Source of the DNA: an uncultured Oscillospiraceae bacterium
Lineage (GTDB): Bacteria; Bacillota; Clostridia; Oscillospirales; Acutalibacteraceae
Direction of reading: 5' to 3'
DNA length: 64,000 nucleotides
Assembly: GCA_900544375.1 (NCBI GenBank)
Contig: UQUZ01000003.1
Location: 39,064 to 103,063, forward strand
In this document: piece by piece, positions 18,148-26,520 of the stretch
Numbering within the stretch: the stretch's first letter is position 1
Layout: each line of letters opens with the position of its first letter
Made by a program: the position numbers and the translations under genes
Notes under the pieces: model-generated
Told to the model about the DNA's origin: nothing
What the model saw: the letters and a program-made list of their open reading frames with translations, nothing else
The model's database searches: none

Positions 18148-19149
18148 TTGGCAGGCAGTGCAAATGCAAAGCTGAAACCGCTGTATCTTCTTCAGATTTT
18201 TCAGGAACAAACGGATGAGGAGCACCCGCTTTCCGCGCAGGAGCTTTGCGGGGAATTGGAAAAACGCGGCGTGGCTGCGCAGCGCAAATCGATCTATGGT
18301 GATATCGAGCTGCTCAAAAGCTTCGGCCTTGATATTCTGCACACCCGTGCGCCCAAATCCGGCTATTTTCTTGCCTCGCGTACCTTTGAAACGGCGGAGG
18401 TGCGGCTTCTGCTCGATGCGGTGCAGGCTGCGGCGTTTATTACACCCAAAAAAACGGCGCAGCTCGTCCAGAAGCTGGAAGGCCTTGTGAGCTGCGGGCA
18501 GGCTGCCCGGCTGGAGGGGCAGGTCTATATCGACCATCGCATTAAATGCTCCAATGAGGAAATTTATTATACGATTGAAATTCTGGATCAAGCCATTCAG
18601 GCCGGGCGGCAAGTCCGGTTCCAATATGCGCGGCGCGCGCTCTCCGGCCAGATGAAGGTGGAATTGCAGGAGAAGGAATTTTGCGTGAATCCCTATGCGC
18701 TGATCTGGTCCGGCGGGCATTATTATCTTGTGTGCAACAATCCCAAATATGATAACCTCATGCATGCGCGCCTTGATCGTATCCACCGGGCAGAAGCATT
18801 GGATACGCCTGCGCGGGATTTCCGAGAGGTGTCGGATTACACGGATTTTTTTGACGCTGCGGATTATGTGAATCAGCTTTTCCATATGTTTTCCGGAGAA
18901 ACAGAAACGGTAGAGCTCTGCTGCGGGAGGGAGCTCATTGAAGAGATCCTGGATCGTTTTGGGGATACGGCTTTGTTGCGCACCGCAGGCGAGGGGAATT
19001 TTCTTGTAAAATTTGAGGCGAAGGTGAGCGAGGGGCTGATCTCCTGGTTGATGCAGTATGGCGATCGGGCGGTGGTGCGTTCGCCGCAGAAGCTCAAAGA
19101 GATGATTCTAGAGAAGGCCAAAGATATCTATCAAAATTATGCTTTGTGA
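18148..19149 (+). CDS. HTH-WYL transcriptional regulator
   Basis: 333 residues. An N-terminal winged helix ('LSAQELCGELEKRGVAAQRKSIYGDI', in pieces LSAQELCGELEKRGV and AAQRKSIYGDI) covers about 10-70. A WYL domain follows at about 140-230 ('FCVNPYALIWSGGHYYLV'), then a WCX-type C-terminus. Such proteins bind DNA and sense ligands or nucleic acid through the WYL domain. The start is TTG at 18148 with GGAGTG upstream. Follows GH2 copy 2; convergent with the M23 peptidase gene. Confidence 0.87.
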   Translation: MAGSANAKLKPLYLLQIFQEQTDEEHPLSAQELCGELEKRGVAAQRKSIYGDIELLKSFGLDILHTRAPKSGYFLASRTFETAEVRLLLDAVQAAAFITPKKTAQLVQKLEGLVSCGQAARLEGQVYIDHRIKCSNEEIYYTIEILDQAIQAGRQVRFQYARRALSGQMKVELQEKEFCVNPYALIWSGGHYYLVCNNPKYDNLMHARLDRIHRAEALDTPARDFREVSDYTDFFDAADYVNQLFHMFSGETETVELCCGRELIEEILDRFGDTALLRTAGEGNFLVKFEAKVSEGLISWLMQYGDRAVVRSPQKLKEMILEKAKDIYQNYAL

Positions 19150-19238
19150 AACAGTCGTTTATAATGCCCCCTTTGCGCAGCTTTATTGGCGGAAACGTCT
19201 ATCTTCCGCCTCTTCCTTTGCAGAATAGAACATGGAAG

Positions 19239-19283
19239 CGCCTATCGGAAGAATTGCCGTTCTTCCGATAGGCGTTTGTATTA
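19239..19283 (+). terminator. Terminator of WYL regulator
   Basis: CGCCTATCGGAAGAA / TTCTTCCGATAGGCG perfect 15-bp stem, then TTTGTATT. Confidence 0.85.
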
Positions 19284-19302
19284 CCTGTAATTATTCAGCG
19301 CC

Positions 19303-20313
19303 TTAACTGACTCCGCCCATATAATTCACAAAGCCCACCTTTTTGGTGCTTCCCGCTGTGTATAATACGACTGGTTTGCCCTCGACCACTTTCACACAGG
19401 TACAAGTTTCCCACGGATCGAGCGATCCTATGGCGTTTGTTTTATTTTTGGCGTCTGCCAGAGACCGGTAAACCGGCTCGCTTGTGGAGCCATTTGAATA
19501 GGTTTTGGGGTTCCAATAGGGGTTGGTGTTTCCTCCTGAATATTTCACAAATCCGGCCTTTTTGGTGGATCCAGCGTTGTAAACAACAATATATAAGCCG
19601 TTGTAGGAGCCGTAGACATTCGCAGTTTCATAGGGATCAATATATCCGATATAATCGCTGCCCTGTGCGTTGCAGGAGCTCCAGGTGCTGTAAACATATT
19701 CTTTTGTGGAGCCGTTTTGATAAATGTCGCTCCCGCCGGTGGAGGAGCCGCCGTAGTTATCCAGATCAATATACTGGCGAGGATCCTGTAGATTTTTGTT
19801 GTATGCCCATGTGCTGGAGCTCTCTATTTCCAGATGCAGATGCTTTCCTGTAACGTTGCCTGTGCTTCCCATTGTGCCGACCCGCTGACCGGCTGTGACC
19901 TTTTGCCCTTCTTTCACGAGCGGCGTGGAGGCCATATGGGCCATTAAAATGACCCATCCATCGTTGGTTGCAATCACGATGTAGTTGCCATAGCTATTAT
20001 CCCACCTGCTGCGCTGAATTGTACCTGACGCAGGGGCGACCAGTGTATCATTGCTGCAATTATAGTCTTGCCCTGTGTGATATCCGGCGCTCCATGATGA
20101 ACCAGGCTGTTTATAATAAGCGCCTGATGTATAGCCTTTGGCGATAAATGGCGAACGGTATTTTTTCGTACTTGCGGCCTGTGCTTGCATCATTTCTTCC
20201 TGAGGCTGTGCTTGTCCAACTGCGAAGGCTCCTATCGGAAGCAATTGGAGGCATACTAGGATCATGGCGATCAAGAAGGATAGCTGTTTGGTGACGATGT
20301 GTTTCTGTTTCAT
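19303..20313 (-). CDS. Secreted M23 (LytM-type) peptidase with two C-terminal repeats
   Basis: 336 residues. A signal peptide covers about 1-31 (hydrophobic LSFLIAMILVCLQLLPIG, then AFA). The M23 zinc site is complete: His79 and Asp83 in 'GYHTGQDYN', His126, and HLHLE (His158, His160). Two SH3-like repeats follow, about 185-250 and 270-336, each starting 'GSTKEYVY'/'GSTSEPVY' and ending 'AGSTKKAGFVKY'/'AGSTKKVGFVNY'; they probably bind the cell wall. Likely a peptidoglycan endopeptidase. Start chosen at 20313 for its GAAAGGAG site. The upstream region is very AT-rich and carries a perfect dyad. Confidence 0.9.
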   Translation of the reverse strand: MKQKHIVTKQLSFLIAMILVCLQLLPIGAFAVGQAQPQEEMMQAQAASTKKYRSPFIAKGYTSGAYYKQPGSSWSAGYHTGQDYNCSNDTLVAPASGTIQRSRWDNSYGNYIVIATNDGWVILMAHMASTPLVKEGQKVTAGQRVGTMGSTGNVTGKHLHLEIESSSTWAYNKNLQDPRQYIDLDNYGGSSTGGSDIYQNGSTKEYVYSTWSSCNAQGSDYIGYIDPYETANVYGSYNGLYIVVYNAGSTKKAGFVKYSGGNTNPYWNPKTYSNGSTSEPVYRSLADAKNKTNAIGSLDPWETCTCVKVVEGKPVVLYTAGSTKKVGFVNYMGGVS

Positions 20314-20395
20314 TTGTTTTTTCTCCTTTCGATTTGATTGGGATATTGGGCGTATTCGTTCATGGGAATCTCCCCTTTGCTTTATTTTCAATCAA

Positions 20396-20413
20396 TATAG
20401 TAATATAACTATA
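20396..20413. promoter_or_regulatory. Dyad operator candidate upstream of M23 peptidase gene
   Basis: TATAGT-AATATA-ACTATA, a perfect inverted repeat in the AT-rich stretch 80-100 bases before the peptidase start. The binding protein is unknown. Confidence 0.4.
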
Positions 20414-20542
20414 TACATATTTCAATATTATACATAAACAAAAAATATAATTTTATTTTGGCTATTACCACATATATTGAAGGAAAATACAATATCCATG
20501 ATTGATTTTATTCGAGCCATAAGGCTCTCGCTTTACAGGTGC

Positions 20543-20571
20543 ATGACAAACCGCCCCATCTCCGCTATAAT
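20543..20571 (+). promoter_or_regulatory. Sigma-A promoter of the zinc dehydrogenase gene
   Basis: ATGACA (20543-20548), 17 bases, TATAAT (20566-20571). Confidence 0.6.
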
Positions 20572-20601
20572 AGAGACAAATAGAAGAAGGGGCGGTTACG
20601 A

Positions 20602-21669
20602 GTGAAAGATCAAATGATGCAGGCGGTCGTCTACCGGGAGAATGGCCTGTTTACATTGGAGCAGCGGCCAGTGCCTGAAATGCAGGAGGCGGGGGACGCA
20701 ATCGTCCGCGTGACGCTCTCCTCCATTTGCTCGAGCGACCTGCATATCAAGCACGGCAGCGTGCCGCGCGCAAAGCCCGGCGTGATCGTGGGCCATGAGA
20801 TGGTGGGCGTGGTGGAACAAGTGGGGGAGACGGTGCGCGGCTTCCGTCCAGGTGACCGCGTGGCGGTCAATGTGGAGACCTTTTGCGGGGAGTGCTATTT
20901 TTGCAGGCGCGGTTTTGTCAATAATTGTACACATGTGCACGGGGGCTGGGCGCTTGGTTGCCGGATAGACGGGGGCCAGGCGGAATATGTCCGCGTCCCC
21001 TTTGCAGAAAATGGGCTCAGCCATATTCCGGCGGGCGTCACGGATGAACAGGCGCTTTTTACCGGCGATATTTTGGCAACCGGGTATTGGGGCGCGCAGA
21101 TCGGGGAAATTCAGGAGGGGGATACTGTGCTGGTGCTCGGCGCCGGGCCGACTGGCCTTTGCACCATGGCTTGTGCCCGGCTGCACCGCCCGGCCTGCAT
21201 CATTGCTGCGGATCTTTCCGAGGAGCGGCTTGCCCTGGCGCGGCGCATGGGAATTGCGGATCAAACGGTTAACCCGATGCATGAGGACATCGTGGCCTTC
21301 ACCCGTAGCCTGACGCAGGGGCGCGGGGCAGATGTGGTGATGGAGGCGGCAGGTGGGGAGAGCACGTTCCAAACCGCGTGGCGGGCAGCCAGGCCGAATG
21401 GGACGGTTTGTGTGATTGCACTCTACGAGCGGCCGCAGAGCCTGCCGCTTCCGGAGATGTATGGCAAAAACTTAACCTTTAAAACGGGCGGAGTGGATGC
21501 AAATGCCTGTGGGCGGATTTTGGAGCTCATCCAATCGGGGGCGCTTGACCTAACGCCTTTGCTCACGCACCGCTTTCCCTTGGAGCGCGCCATGGAGGCC
21601 TATGCGCTCTTTGAGGCGAAGGCAGAGGGGGTGCTTAAAATCGCGCTGGAGCCTCCGCAAATCCAGTAA
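20602..21669 (+). CDS. Zinc-dependent medium-chain dehydrogenase
   Basis: 355 residues, standard MDR length. Catalytic zinc ligands are in 'CSSDLHIKHG' (Cys) and 'GHEMVGVV' (His-Glu). The structural-zinc lobe 'CGECYFCRRGFVNNC' has all four Cys. The NAD(P) fold 'VLVLGAGPTGLCTM' lies near residue 175. It oxidises an alcohol or polyol or reduces a carbonyl; a sorbitol/threonine-type substrate is possible but not shown. GTG start at 20602 follows AGAAGGGG; an ATG three codons later is the alternative. Confidence 0.9.
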   Translation: MKDQMMQAVVYRENGLFTLEQRPVPEMQEAGDAIVRVTLSSICSSDLHIKHGSVPRAKPGVIVGHEMVGVVEQVGETVRGFRPGDRVAVNVETFCGECYFCRRGFVNNCTHVHGGWALGCRIDGGQAEYVRVPFAENGLSHIPAGVTDEQALFTGDILATGYWGAQIGEIQEGDTVLVLGAGPTGLCTMACARLHRPACIIAADLSEERLALARRMGIADQTVNPMHEDIVAFTRSLTQGRGADVVMEAAGGESTFQTAWRAARPNGTVCVIALYERPQSLPLPEMYGKNLTFKTGGVDANACGRILELIQSGALDLTPLLTHRFPLERAMEAYALFEAKAEGVLKIALEPPQIQ

Positions 21670-21782
21670 CGGCGGATGGGGCGGCCAGAACCGCTATGGA
21701 TGCAAAAAAATGCGGGCCACGCATTGTGGCCCGCTATTTTTTTCGTGCAGGGGGCTGATACAGAATGCAGCCTTAGCTTTGT

Positions 21783-22622
21783 TTAGGCTGACTCTTCCGC
21801 CCGCTCCTGTGCCGGTTCCTCTCGTGCCGCTTCTTTCGCGCCCGGCAGCGGCGTCAGATCAAGCGTCACTTGGGAAAAACCGAGCGCTGTCAGCCCGTTT
21901 ACACAATCCTGTGCTGCGGCCAACACGCTAGCCGCCTGATCCCGCCGTGCGGCGATGCGCGCGAGCCCACCGTGCAGGTAGAGGTAGCAGCCATCCAGCC
22001 GCAGGCCGCGCAGCAGCCGTTCTCCATCTTCAATGAGCTTGAGCTCCGCTTTTTCCAGCGGCGTGTCAAAGGGAAGGCGTTTGGCAAGGCAGGGGGAAAG
22101 CATAGCCCCCGGCGCAACGCCGAGTTCCCGCAGCAATGCGCGCGCCTGGGCGCGCGTAACGCCGCACTCTTTTAACGGGCTGCGTACGCCAAGCTCCCGC
22201 AGGGCACGGAGTTTATCTTCCTGCTCTGCTTCCCCAGCGTCCGCACAGGTGCCGTCGCAGATGCAGAAAATGCCACGGTTGACCGCGAAGGCGGAGAGCG
22301 CCTCATATTGTGTCCGCCTGCAATAAAAACATCGGCTGGGAGAGTTCGACGCAATGCGTGGATCCCGCAATAAATCCACCGGCAGGAGGTGGCTTTCCAC
22401 GCCAAACGCCTTTGCGCGCTCCTGTGCGGCTTGTGCCTCCTCCACAGGAGCGAGAGGGGAGCGGAAGGTGACGGCTAAAATACGCGCCTTCATATCCGCT
22501 GCGAGTTTGAGCAGCAGGGTGCTGCCATCGTCACCGGAATAGGCGATGCACATCCCGCCGCAGGTGAGTTCCTTCACTTTTGCCTCCAGGGCCTGTAACA
22601 GCTTGCTTTTCTCCTCTTTCAT
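21783..22622 (-). CDS. LarE-like ATP-dependent sulfur transferase, degenerate PP-loop
   Basis: 279 residues, normal LarE length. Family features are 'NSPSRCFYCRR' (93-103), 'DGTCADAGEAEQEDK' and 'SPCLAKRLPFDTPL' with the conserved Cys178. LarE sacrifices a cysteine sulfur while making the nickel-pincer cofactor of lactate racemase. The PP-loop here reads AYSGDDGSTLLL (27-38) instead of SGGxDS, so the motif Asp is misplaced and ATP use may be altered or lost. No larA/B/C gene is in the window. ATG 22622 has an AGGA site 9 bases upstream. It has its own promoter and an unusually structured leader. Confidence 0.75.
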   Translation of the reverse strand: MKEEKSKLLQALEAKVKELTCGGMCIAYSGDDGSTLLLKLAADMKARILAVTFRSPLAPVEEAQAAQERAKAFGVESHLLPVDLLRDPRIASNSPSRCFYCRRTQYEALSAFAVNRGIFCICDGTCADAGEAEQEDKLRALRELGVRSPLKECGVTRAQARALLRELGVAPGAMLSPCLAKRLPFDTPLEKAELKLIEDGERLLRGLRLDGCYLYLHGGLARIAARRDQAASVLAAAQDCVNGLTALGFSQVTLDLTPLPGAKEAAREEPAQERAEESA

Positions 22623-22675
22623 ATGAACCAATCCTTTCCAGCACCAAGCAGTTTGAAAGCTCTATCTCTCAAACG

Positions 22676-22761
22676 GATAGCCGGTTCTTTCCGTGCGGGG
22701 GCGCCTGCCCCGCTATCTGCTCCATTATAGAATGGGGTATCGCAAAATCCTTGCGTTTGCG
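22676..22761 (-). promoter_or_regulatory. Structured 5' leader of the LarE-like gene (unrecognised riboswitch candidate)
   Basis: On the reverse strand the leader folds as hairpin CGCAA...TTGCG (22761-22741), hairpin CCATT/AATGG (22735-22722), then a three-way element closed by GATAGC/GCTATC (22717-22676) holding GGGG-CAGGCG-CCCC and CGG-AAAGAA-CCG. All stems are exact. I do not recognise the class. Confidence 0.4.
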
Positions 22762-22780
22762 ACAGCGCGTTTCTCTCCTT

Positions 22781-22808
22781 ATTATATCAAAGTATAGGTA
22801 TATGACAA
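22781..22808 (-). promoter_or_regulatory. Sigma-A promoter of the LarE-like gene
   Basis: Reverse strand TTGTCA (22808-22803), 16 bases, TATAAT (22786-22781). Confidence 0.65.
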
Positions 22809-22856
22809 GTCATTTTAGGCATGATGGAGAAAAGTGCAACATTTTTTCAAAATCGC

Positions 22857-22887
22857 TTGACCTTGACGCTGCGTGATGGAATATGCT
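22857..22887 (+). promoter_or_regulatory. MerR-type autoregulatory promoter
   Basis: TTGACC (22857-22862) and TATGCT (22882-22887) are 19 bases apart. The imperfect dyad CCTTGACGC-T-GCGTGATGG fills the spacer, as expected for MerR control of its own gene 85 bases downstream. Confidence 0.65.
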
Positions 22888-22971
22888 TGTTTCAGCGGGC
22901 AACCAAACCCGCTCAATCAGGGGCTGGGGCGCATAGAAGCGGCTAGTCCCTCGGAAGGGGAATGATCGTGG

Positions 22972-23721
22972 ATGAAACCGCTCACCGTTGGGGAAACCGC
23001 CCGTCTAACGGGCGTCAGTGTGCGCACACTGCATTATTATGATGAGATCGGCCTGCTGCGCCCGAGCGGCACAAGCGAAGGGGGCTACCGCCTTTATGAC
23101 GAAGCCTGCCTTGCGCGGCTACAGCAGATTCTCTTTTTTCGGGAGCTTGCATTCCCACTCGATGAGATCCGGCGGATTTTGGAAAGCCCTTCCTTTAACA
23201 GCCGCAGGGCGATGGAGCGCCATCGGGAGCTGCTCGCAATGAAGCGGGAGCGCCTCGAGCGCTTGATCGAGCTTGTGGATCATATTTTGAAAGGGGATAT
23301 TACCATGGATTTTAAACCTTTTGACGCCTCTGAATTTTGCAGGGCGCAGGAGCGGTATGCCGAAGAGGCGAAGGAGCGCTGGGGCGATTCGCCCGCTTAT
23401 GCGCAGAGCGCCAAAAAGACGGGCGCATACACCAGCGCAGATTGGGCAAGGATCCACGCGGAGATGCAGGCGGTCTACGGCGGCTTTGCCTCCTGCATGG
23501 AGGAGGGGCCCGCTTCGCCTCGCGCGCAGGCGCTGGTGGAGCAGTGGCAATCGCTGATTACACGTTATTTTTATGATTGCACGGATGAAATTCTCATCGG
23601 CCTTGGCGAAATGTATGTGGCGGATGAGCGGTTTACCCGCCAGATTGACCGCTATGCAGAGGGTCTGTCTATCTTCCTGCGGGACGCCATCCGGCTCTAC
23701 TGCGGCAGGGCGGAAGGCTGA
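22972..23721 (+). CDS. MerR-family regulator with TipAS domain
   Basis: 249 residues. The N-terminal MerR winged helix is clear: 'TVGETARLTGVSVRTLHYYD' and 'YDEACLARLQQILFFRELAF'. A dimerisation coiled coil (about 75-105) and a C-terminal TipAS-type alpha-helical ligand domain (about 115-249) follow. TipA-type proteins bind hydrophobic or thiopeptide-like compounds and activate long-spacer promoters, including their own. The promoter upstream has exactly that design. The start follows GGAAGGGG. Confidence 0.9.
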   Translation: MKPLTVGETARLTGVSVRTLHYYDEIGLLRPSGTSEGGYRLYDEACLARLQQILFFRELAFPLDEIRRILESPSFNSRRAMERHRELLAMKRERLERLIELVDHILKGDITMDFKPFDASEFCRAQERYAEEAKERWGDSPAYAQSAKKTGAYTSADWARIHAEMQAVYGGFASCMEEGPASPRAQALVEQWQSLITRYFYDCTDEILIGLGEMYVADERFTRQIDRYAEGLSIFLRDAIRLYCGRAEG

Positions 23722-23867
23722 ATAGAGCGCCTCTCGGCAAAGCGGCGCCTTAATATGGAATATTAGAATCATATAGCCCATGTAGTATGCTAAAATATAC
23801 AAAACAAGCAGCCTACACCAGCTGTGTTTGCTAAATTTAACACATGATTGAAAGGCGGGAACGACGA

Positions 23868-24731
23868 ATGCCGCAAAAGGTGATTTTAAGCGCGGATAGC
23901 ACCTGCGATTTGAGTGCGGCGCTCATTGAGCGCTATCAGGTTCACATGTATCCGCTCCATATCCTGTTGGAGGGTCGGCAGTATGCGGATGGGGAGATCT
24001 CCCCAGATGCGTTGTATGAGGCCTGGTGGCAGCATAAGCAGCTGCCCAAAACGAGCGCAATCACGCCGGGGGAATATGTGGAATACTTCCGTCAGTGGGT
24101 GGAGGATGGCTACCAGGTGGTGCATATCAACCTGGGCTCCAACCTTTCCTCCGCCTATCAAAATTGCTGCATCGCTGCCGAAGAGCTGGGCAATGTTTAC
24201 CCGGTTGATAGCTGCAACCTCTCCACCGGCATGGGCCTGCTCGTGATTGAGGCGGCTGAGCGCATCGCACAGGGGATGGATGGGCGGCAGATTCAGCAGG
24301 AGGTCAATGCCCTCCGCCCCTATGCCCATGCAAGCTTTGTGCTGGATACGCTGGAGTTTCTGCATGCGGGCGGCCGGTGCTCCTCCGTGGCGATGCTTGG
24401 CGCAAACCTGTTAAAGCTCAAGCCCTGCATTATGGTGGACCCGGCGCGCAACGGCGCGATGGGAGTGGGCAAAAAATACCGTGGTACGCTCGATAAGGCC
24501 CTTGTGCAGTATGCCACCGATCAGCTCGCTGGCAGAAAGGATTTAAAGCTCGACCGCGTTTTCATCACGCATTCGGGCATGTCGCCTGAGCGCATCGAGA
24601 TGGTGAAGAAAACCGTGGAGCAGCTTGCAGGTTTTCAGGAGATTTTTGTCACCCGCGCAGGCTGCACCATCTCCGCCCACTGTGGGCCGAATACGCTGGG
24701 CGTTTTGTTCATGACCAATCCGGAGGGATGA
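23868..24731 (+). CDS. DegV-family fatty-acid-binding protein
   Basis: 287 residues. 'VILSADSTCDLS' at the N-terminus, 'KTSAITPGEYVEYF', and the lipid-pocket segment 'HINLGSNLSSAYQN' are typical of DegV. 'FLHAGGRCSSVAMLGANLL' and the late 'SAHCGPNTLGVLF' complete the family pattern. DegV proteins deliver fatty acids to the FakA kinase in the cytoplasm. ATG 23868 is preferred over 23844 because AAAGGCGGG lies 9 bases before it. No fakA is adjacent. Confidence 0.9.
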   Translation: MPQKVILSADSTCDLSAALIERYQVHMYPLHILLEGRQYADGEISPDALYEAWWQHKQLPKTSAITPGEYVEYFRQWVEDGYQVVHINLGSNLSSAYQNCCIAAEELGNVYPVDSCNLSTGMGLLVIEAAERIAQGMDGRQIQQEVNALRPYAHASFVLDTLEFLHAGGRCSSVAMLGANLLKLKPCIMVDPARNGAMGVGKKYRGTLDKALVQYATDQLAGRKDLKLDRVFITHSGMSPERIEMVKKTVEQLAGFQEIFVTRAGCTISAHCGPNTLGVLFMTNPEG

Positions 24732-24863
24732 GCCGCGTGTTAAGCCTGGGAAAAGGTGTTATTTAAAACGGAAATCTTGTCATTTTGTTCCGGAAAAGGG
24801 CACTGAAAAGCAAACGGAACAAGGCCTGACGGGCATGAAAAAGAAAATGCCATTTTTATGCAT

Positions 24864-24906
24864 GCCGGAAGAAATTTTACTGTTTCTTCCGGCTGTTTGT
24901 TTTTTA
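24864..24906 (+). terminator. Terminator after degV
   Basis: GCCGGAAGAAA / TTTCTTCCGGC perfect stem, then TGTTTGTTTTTT. The gap 24732-25135 otherwise contains only the ECF-type promoter. Confidence 0.85.
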
Positions 24907-25014
24907 TCTAAATTGGGATAAAATTACAATATTTGATTATTTTTGACGTATAAAAACAGGGCATAATTCTAATAAATACTTAACAATAAACATTTTATTA
25001 AATATCATTGGTGA

Positions 25015-25053
25015 AGTGCAACATTTTGGATTTTTTTACGTTATATAGAGTGT
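25015..25053 (+). promoter_or_regulatory. ECF sigma-type promoter 1
   Basis: GTGCAAC (AAC at 25020-25022), 16 bases, then CGT (25039-25041) in CGTTATATAGAGTG. AAC-N16-CGT is the classical ECF promoter shape. It agrees in 37 of 39 bases with the element at 25931. Confidence 0.75.
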
Positions 25054-25135
25054 AAGGGTTTATAGGACAGGCCATCAAAATCATAGAAAGTGGATGCTGT
25101 TGCCTTTGCCTTATCGATAGGAGGCGTTCTCTGGG

Positions 25136-25915
25136 ATGAATCAGCGTAGGGAAGAAAATGATCAGATTCTCTGCTCCGCTTTGCGGCGCTATGCGCAGGA
25201 AGAGAGTAGCGGCTTGCCCAGCGCAGAGGAGCTTTCCGGCGTTACCTTTACCAAAGCGTATGAAAAGCGCAAAAGGCAAATCCTCCGTGCCAAGGGCCGC
25301 CCAGCCGGCGTGAAGGTGTTGCACGGCAAGCGCAGCAGGCAAGTGCTCCGCATTGGCGTTGTTGCAGCGCTGCTCGCAGTGGTGGCCATGACCAGCGTGT
25401 TCTCCAACCTGAATTCCAAGCAGGATTTTGCCGGGTTGGAGATTGATATGGATAACTACCTTGGCGTGATCGCTGCGCCCACCACGCCGGATGGATTTCT
25501 GGTGGAAAATACATACCCTTATCTTGAGCAGCCGGATGGCACCTACCTGCTCCCGGAGCGATACGCGCCCACCTACATCCCGTCGGATTACGCATTGGAG
25601 GAACATCATTGTGATGGTGACGAATACTACCTCTATCGCAAGGATGACGGCTTCCTTTTCTGGTCAGGCAGCTATATCACCTTCAACCAACGCTATCCGA
25701 CTAGTACCATAGTTTTTGACCTGGAGGATGTGGCGCTGGAGGAGATTGAGGTGGAGGGCCTCGGCAAATGCCTCTACTATGTCGTTAAGCGGGATGAAAA
25801 CCGAGGGGGCCTGATGTGGTTGCAAGGACCCTATCGATTCCACATTAGTGTGAGCAATTTGCCCAAAGAAGAGCTCATAAAAATAGCACAATCGACGAAA
25901 TTGCAGCAAAACTAA
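25136..25915 (+). CDS. Membrane anti-sigma-like protein, DUF4367 type
   Basis: 259 residues with one transmembrane helix at about 72-88 (IGVVAALLAVVAMTSVF). The charged, helical N-terminus (1-70) faces the cytoplasm and resembles sigma-binding segments of anti-sigma factors. The outer part (95-259) looks like a DUF4367 domain ('GTYLLPERYAPTYIPSDYAL', 'ELIKIAQSTKL'). Such proteins are normally encoded next to their ECF sigma factor, but none is present here. The gene has an ECF-type promoter, so it is probably in the regulon of the sigma it inhibits (inference). AGGAGGC precedes the ATG. Confidence 0.7.
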   Translation: MNQRREENDQILCSALRRYAQEESSGLPSAEELSGVTFTKAYEKRKRQILRAKGRPAGVKVLHGKRSRQVLRIGVVAALLAVVAMTSVFSNLNSKQDFAGLEIDMDNYLGVIAAPTTPDGFLVENTYPYLEQPDGTYLLPERYAPTYIPSDYALEEHHCDGDEYYLYRKDDGFLFWSGSYITFNQRYPTSTIVFDLEDVALEEIEVEGLGKCLYYVVKRDENRGGLMWLQGPYRFHISVSNLPKEELIKIAQSTKLQQN

Positions 25916-25930
25916 AATTTTTTGTCAATC

Positions 25931-25969
25931 AAGTGCAACATTTTCGATTTTTTTTCGTTATATAGAGTG
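25931..25969 (+). promoter_or_regulatory. ECF sigma-type promoter 2
   Basis: AAC (25937-25939), 16 bases, CGT (25956-25958). It is almost identical to the element at 25015 and begins 16 bases after the stop of the DUF4367 gene. Confidence 0.75.
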
Positions 25970-26022
25970 AGGGGGTTTTTTTAAAAGCACCCCTCTATCC
26001 TAAAAACGGAGGAAGTTTGAAG

Positions 26023-26499
26023 ATGAAAACACATGGAAAATCCGTAAAACGGTGGCTGTCCATCCTGCTGTGCTGCATGCTGCTGCTCCTGCCCCTGGGC
26101 ATGACGGCCGGCGCGGTGCAGGAGGAAGGGCCGGAATATCAGGAAGACCTGAGCCGTTCTATGTATATCACAACTCCCGATTATGGCCTTGACCGGACCG
26201 GCACGAAGCAGCTTAAGCTGCATTTTTACACGAACGGTATCACCGATACCGTGACCAACATCAAGGTTTGGGTGGAGCTTCGCCGCTGCCCGATTGGGGG
26301 CGGGGCTAACGATTGGTATGTGTATGCCAATGAGGATACCAACAGCAACCTGCAAGGCTCTGGCCGCCCGTTGCGCTATGACTATACGACCCCATCTTTG
26401 CCGAACGGCTACTATGAGGCCACCTATACGGTGCGCGCTTATAAGCTGCTGATTTATCAAACCTATACTTACACGACCCCAATGGTTTCTATCTACTAA
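26023..26499 (+). CDS. Small secreted protein of unknown function
   Basis: 158 residues. A strong signal peptide (basic KTHGKSVKR, hydrophobic core WLSILLCCMLLLLPLG, then TAGA) leaves a mature protein of about 125 residues. The mature part is rich in Tyr, Thr and Asn and reads like beta strands ('QLKLHFYTNGITDTVTNIKV', 'NGYYEATYTVRAYKLLIY'). No family recognised. ATG 26023 is 9 bases from GGAGGA; a TTG at 26017 is too close. It has its own ECF-type promoter, so it belongs to an envelope-stress-type regulon with the gene before it (inference). Confidence 0.75.
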   Translation: MKTHGKSVKRWLSILLCCMLLLLPLGMTAGAVQEEGPEYQEDLSRSMYITTPDYGLDRTGTKQLKLHFYTNGITDTVTNIKVWVELRRCPIGGGANDWYVYANEDTNSNLQGSGRPLRYDYTTPSLPNGYYEATYTVRAYKLLIYQTYTYTTPMVSIY

Positions 26500-26520
26500 A
26501 CGTTTCCCTTCTTTTTTTGT

